A stretch of DNA of 64,000 nt from Aquabacter spiritensis (GTDB lineage: Bacteria > Pseudomonadota > Alphaproteobacteria > Rhizobiales > Xanthobacteraceae): positions 744,001 through 808,000 of the forward strand of contig NZ_SMAI01000001.1 of assembly GCF_004346185.1 (NCBI RefSeq). Reading direction: 5' to 3'. Below, piece after piece: positions 62,717 through 64,000 of the stretch. Numbering within the stretch: position 1 is the stretch's first letter; the number at the start of each line of letters is the position of its first letter. Under the pieces are notes generated by a model. It searched no databases, was not told the origin of the DNA, and saw nothing but the letters and a program-made list of their open reading frames with translations. The position numbers and the translations under genes are program-made.

Positions 62717-63832
62717 TCACACCACGTGCGACGGGGCGAGCGGACAGGGCAGATCGCCCGCCTCCACCTGAAGCGCGGCATGGCCGATGCCGAACTCGGT
62801 CTTCAGGCCCGCACAGGTCTCGGTGAGGAACGCATCGTCGAGCGCCGCGCCCGGGCGCACCAGATGGGCGGTCAAGGCCGTCTCGGTGGTGGAGAGCGCC
62901 CAGATATGGAGGTCGTGCACCTCCGCGACGCCGGGCCGGGCCGCGAGATAGGCTTCCACCTTCGGCCGCTCGATGCCAGCCGGCACGGCGTCCATCGCCA
63001 TGTCGACACTGTCGCGGAACAGGCCCCAGGTGCCGAGAATGATGGCGGCGGCGATGCCGAGGCTGACCACCGGATCGAGCCACAGCGCCCCGGTGACCGC
63101 GATCACTCCCGCGGCGACCACCACGCCGAGCGACACCGCCGCATCGGCGATGAGATGCACGAAGGCGCCGCGGACATTGAGGTCGGATTTGCGGTCGGCC
63201 ATGAACAGCAGCGCCGTGCCGAAATTCACGCCGATCCCGACCAGCGCCACCGCCATGACGATGCCGGTCTCGATCGGCTGCGGATCGGAGAAGCGCGAGA
63301 GCGCCTCGACGATGATGCCGCCGGTGCCGAGCAGCAGGATGACGGCGTTGGCGAGCGCGGCGAGGATCGAGGAGCGGCCGAGGCCGAAAGTGCGCCGTGC
63401 GGTGGGTGGGCGGGTCGACAGCCAGGCGGCCGCCCAGGCGAGCAGCAGGCCGAGCACGTCGGACAGATTGTGGCCGGCATCGGCGAGCAGCGCGAGCGAT
63501 CCGGAGAGGAAGCCGAAGATCGCCTCGATCACCACGAAGGCGAAATTGACCGAGGCGCCGATGGCGAAGGCGCGCAGCGAGCGCGGCATCGCATGGGCAT
63601 GATCGTGCCCGGCATGGGAATGTCCGCCATGGGAATGGCCGGCGTGGGAATGGCCGGCGTGGGAATGATCGTCATGCGGATGATCGGCGTGGGCCGCCGG
63701 GCCGTGGCCGCTGGCGGCCGGCGCGGCGTGGTCGTGGGGGCCATGCGCATGGCCCTCGTGCTTATGGCGCGCATGGTCGACGCCCGCAGCTTTGGCGCCC
63801 GCTTTGCTCTCGTGCTCCGACTTTCCCGCCAT
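62717..63832 (-). CDS. Cation diffusion facilitator (zinc/cobalt-type exporter)
   Basis: Inner-membrane metal/proton antiporter of 371 residues from the ATG at 63832 (63871 possible). The first 80 residues are His-rich with GHSHA repeats. Six helices follow. Metal sites are LLADAGHNLSDVLGL and FVHLIADAAVSLGV (the two HxxxD/HxxxD-type pairs). The C-terminal cytoplasmic domain has VHDLHIWALSTTETALTAHL (cited in part). Resembles DmeF and CzcD; which metal is unclear. Converges with fdsD. Confidence 0.93.
   Translation of the reverse strand: MAGKSEHESKAGAKAAGVDHARHKHEGHAHGPHDHAAPAASGHGPAAHADHPHDDHSHAGHSHAGHSHGGHSHAGHDHAHAMPRSLRAFAIGASVNFAFVVIEAIFGFLSGSLALLADAGHNLSDVLGLLLAWAAAWLSTRPPTARRTFGLGRSSILAALANAVILLLGTGGIIVEALSRFSDPQPIETGIVMAVALVGIGVNFGTALLFMADRKSDLNVRGAFVHLIADAAVSLGVVVAAGVIAVTGALWLDPVVSLGIAAAIILGTWGLFRDSVDMAMDAVPAGIERPKVEAYLAARPGVAEVHDLHIWALSTTETALTAHLVRPGAALDDAFLTETCAGLKTEFGIGHAALQVEAGDLPCPLAPSHVV
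63611..63670. repeat. 15-bp tandem repeat in the CDF gene
   Basis: Four copies of a 15-base unit (63611-63625, 63626-63640, 63641-63655, 63656-63670), each coding for a Gly-His-Ser-His-Ala-like pentapeptide. Such repeats can change copy number and so alter the His-rich metal-binding arm. Confidence 0.75.
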
Positions 63833-63900
63833 GTTCGTCCCCGTCGCATCGCGTGCGCCAGTAAACACCATTCGGTGTCGGCGCGGTGTCGGTTTCAGCT

Positions 63901-64000
63901 TCAGGCGGGCGAGATTAGAAAGTCTTCGATCAGGCCGGCGAACGCCTCCGGCATCTCGATGGCCGACATGTGCGCGCAGTCCAGCACGGCGCGCCGGGCG
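63901..64000 (-). CDS. Alpha/beta hydrolase, C-terminal end (partial)
   Basis: Only the last 32 residues are in the window; the gene continues beyond the right edge. The sequence AVLDCAHMSAIEMPEAFAGL contains the family's C-terminal catalytic histidine (AHMSAIE) and the PEAF helix found in alpha/beta hydrolases such as enol-lactonases and peroxidases. A precise enzyme cannot be named. Upstream of the CDF gene on the same strand. Confidence 0.7.
   Translation of the reverse strand, partial: ARRAVLDCAHMSAIEMPEAFAGLIEDFLISPA

Noticed and set aside
63595-63720. Short regular repeats that could suggest a CRISPR array
   Set aside because: The 15-base units are contiguous without spacers and lie in frame within the His-rich arm of a CDF transporter.

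Overview
The window is high-GC chromosomal DNA with short gaps, many ATGA overlaps and a gene set typical of Alphaproteobacteria, most likely Hyphomicrobiales (Rhizobiales). Pointers are a bioBFDAZ biotin operon ending in BioZ, HdaA, an Omp19-type lipoprotein, a DUF2849-cysI-DUF934-cysH operon, a DnaG whose zinc finger has lost its ligands, and an fdsGBA-fdhD-fdsD formate dehydrogenase operon. The genus cannot be fixed from the sequence. No rRNA, tRNA, insertion sequence, prophage or CRISPR array was found; this is a core chromosome segment with carboxylate-use modules in it.

Layout. 0-7 kb: an FCD-type GntR regulator, a tripartite tricarboxylate transporter (tctC-tctB-tctA), an IclR regulator, and a divergent ketopantoate-reductase-like gene. 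7-15.5 kb: a DedA/YqaA membrane protein, glutamate synthase gltD and gltB, a proline-rich exported protein. 15.5-19 kb: an ABC1/UbiB kinase, a small membrane protein, a DUF2946-like protein, and a YcnI-PCu(A)C copper-chaperone fusion. 19-24 kb: bioBFDAZ in one tightly overlapping operon. 24-26 kb: a cupin, ptsN, hpf. 26-30 kb: zwf-pgl-pgi and a small membrane protein. 30-34.5 kb: an oxalate locus (oxlT, frc, a CBS-pair protein, a second GntR paralogue). 34.5-41 kb: a YciI-like protein, carA, yqeY, dnaG, rpoD. 41-50.5 kb: a Tat-exported metallo-beta-lactamase-fold protein, ppx, ppk, hdaA, a PerM permease, a CDP-alcohol phosphatidyltransferase, a YdfG-type dehydrogenase, an Omp19-type lipoprotein. 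50.8-54 kb: assimilatory sulfate reduction. 54-55 kb: small exported proteins. 55-62.7 kb: a LysR regulator and the NAD-dependent formate dehydrogenase operon. 62.7-64 kb: a cation-diffusion-facilitator transporter and the end of an alpha/beta hydrolase.

How the parts may work together. OxlT would exchange oxalate for formate, Frc would activate oxalate to oxalyl-CoA, and the FdsGBA dehydrogenase would oxidise the formate to CO2 with NADH. The expected oxalyl-CoA decarboxylase (oxc) is not in the window. The two GntR paralogues have almost identical DNA-binding regions. Related short operator-like sites (core GTAT-N5-ATAC) lie in front of both regulators, tctC, the ketopantoate-reductase-like gene, the 83-residue membrane protein, frc and the CBS gene, with a weak half-match before fdsG. 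This suggests one carboxylate/oxalate/formate regulon spread across the window, which I consider the most interesting observation here.
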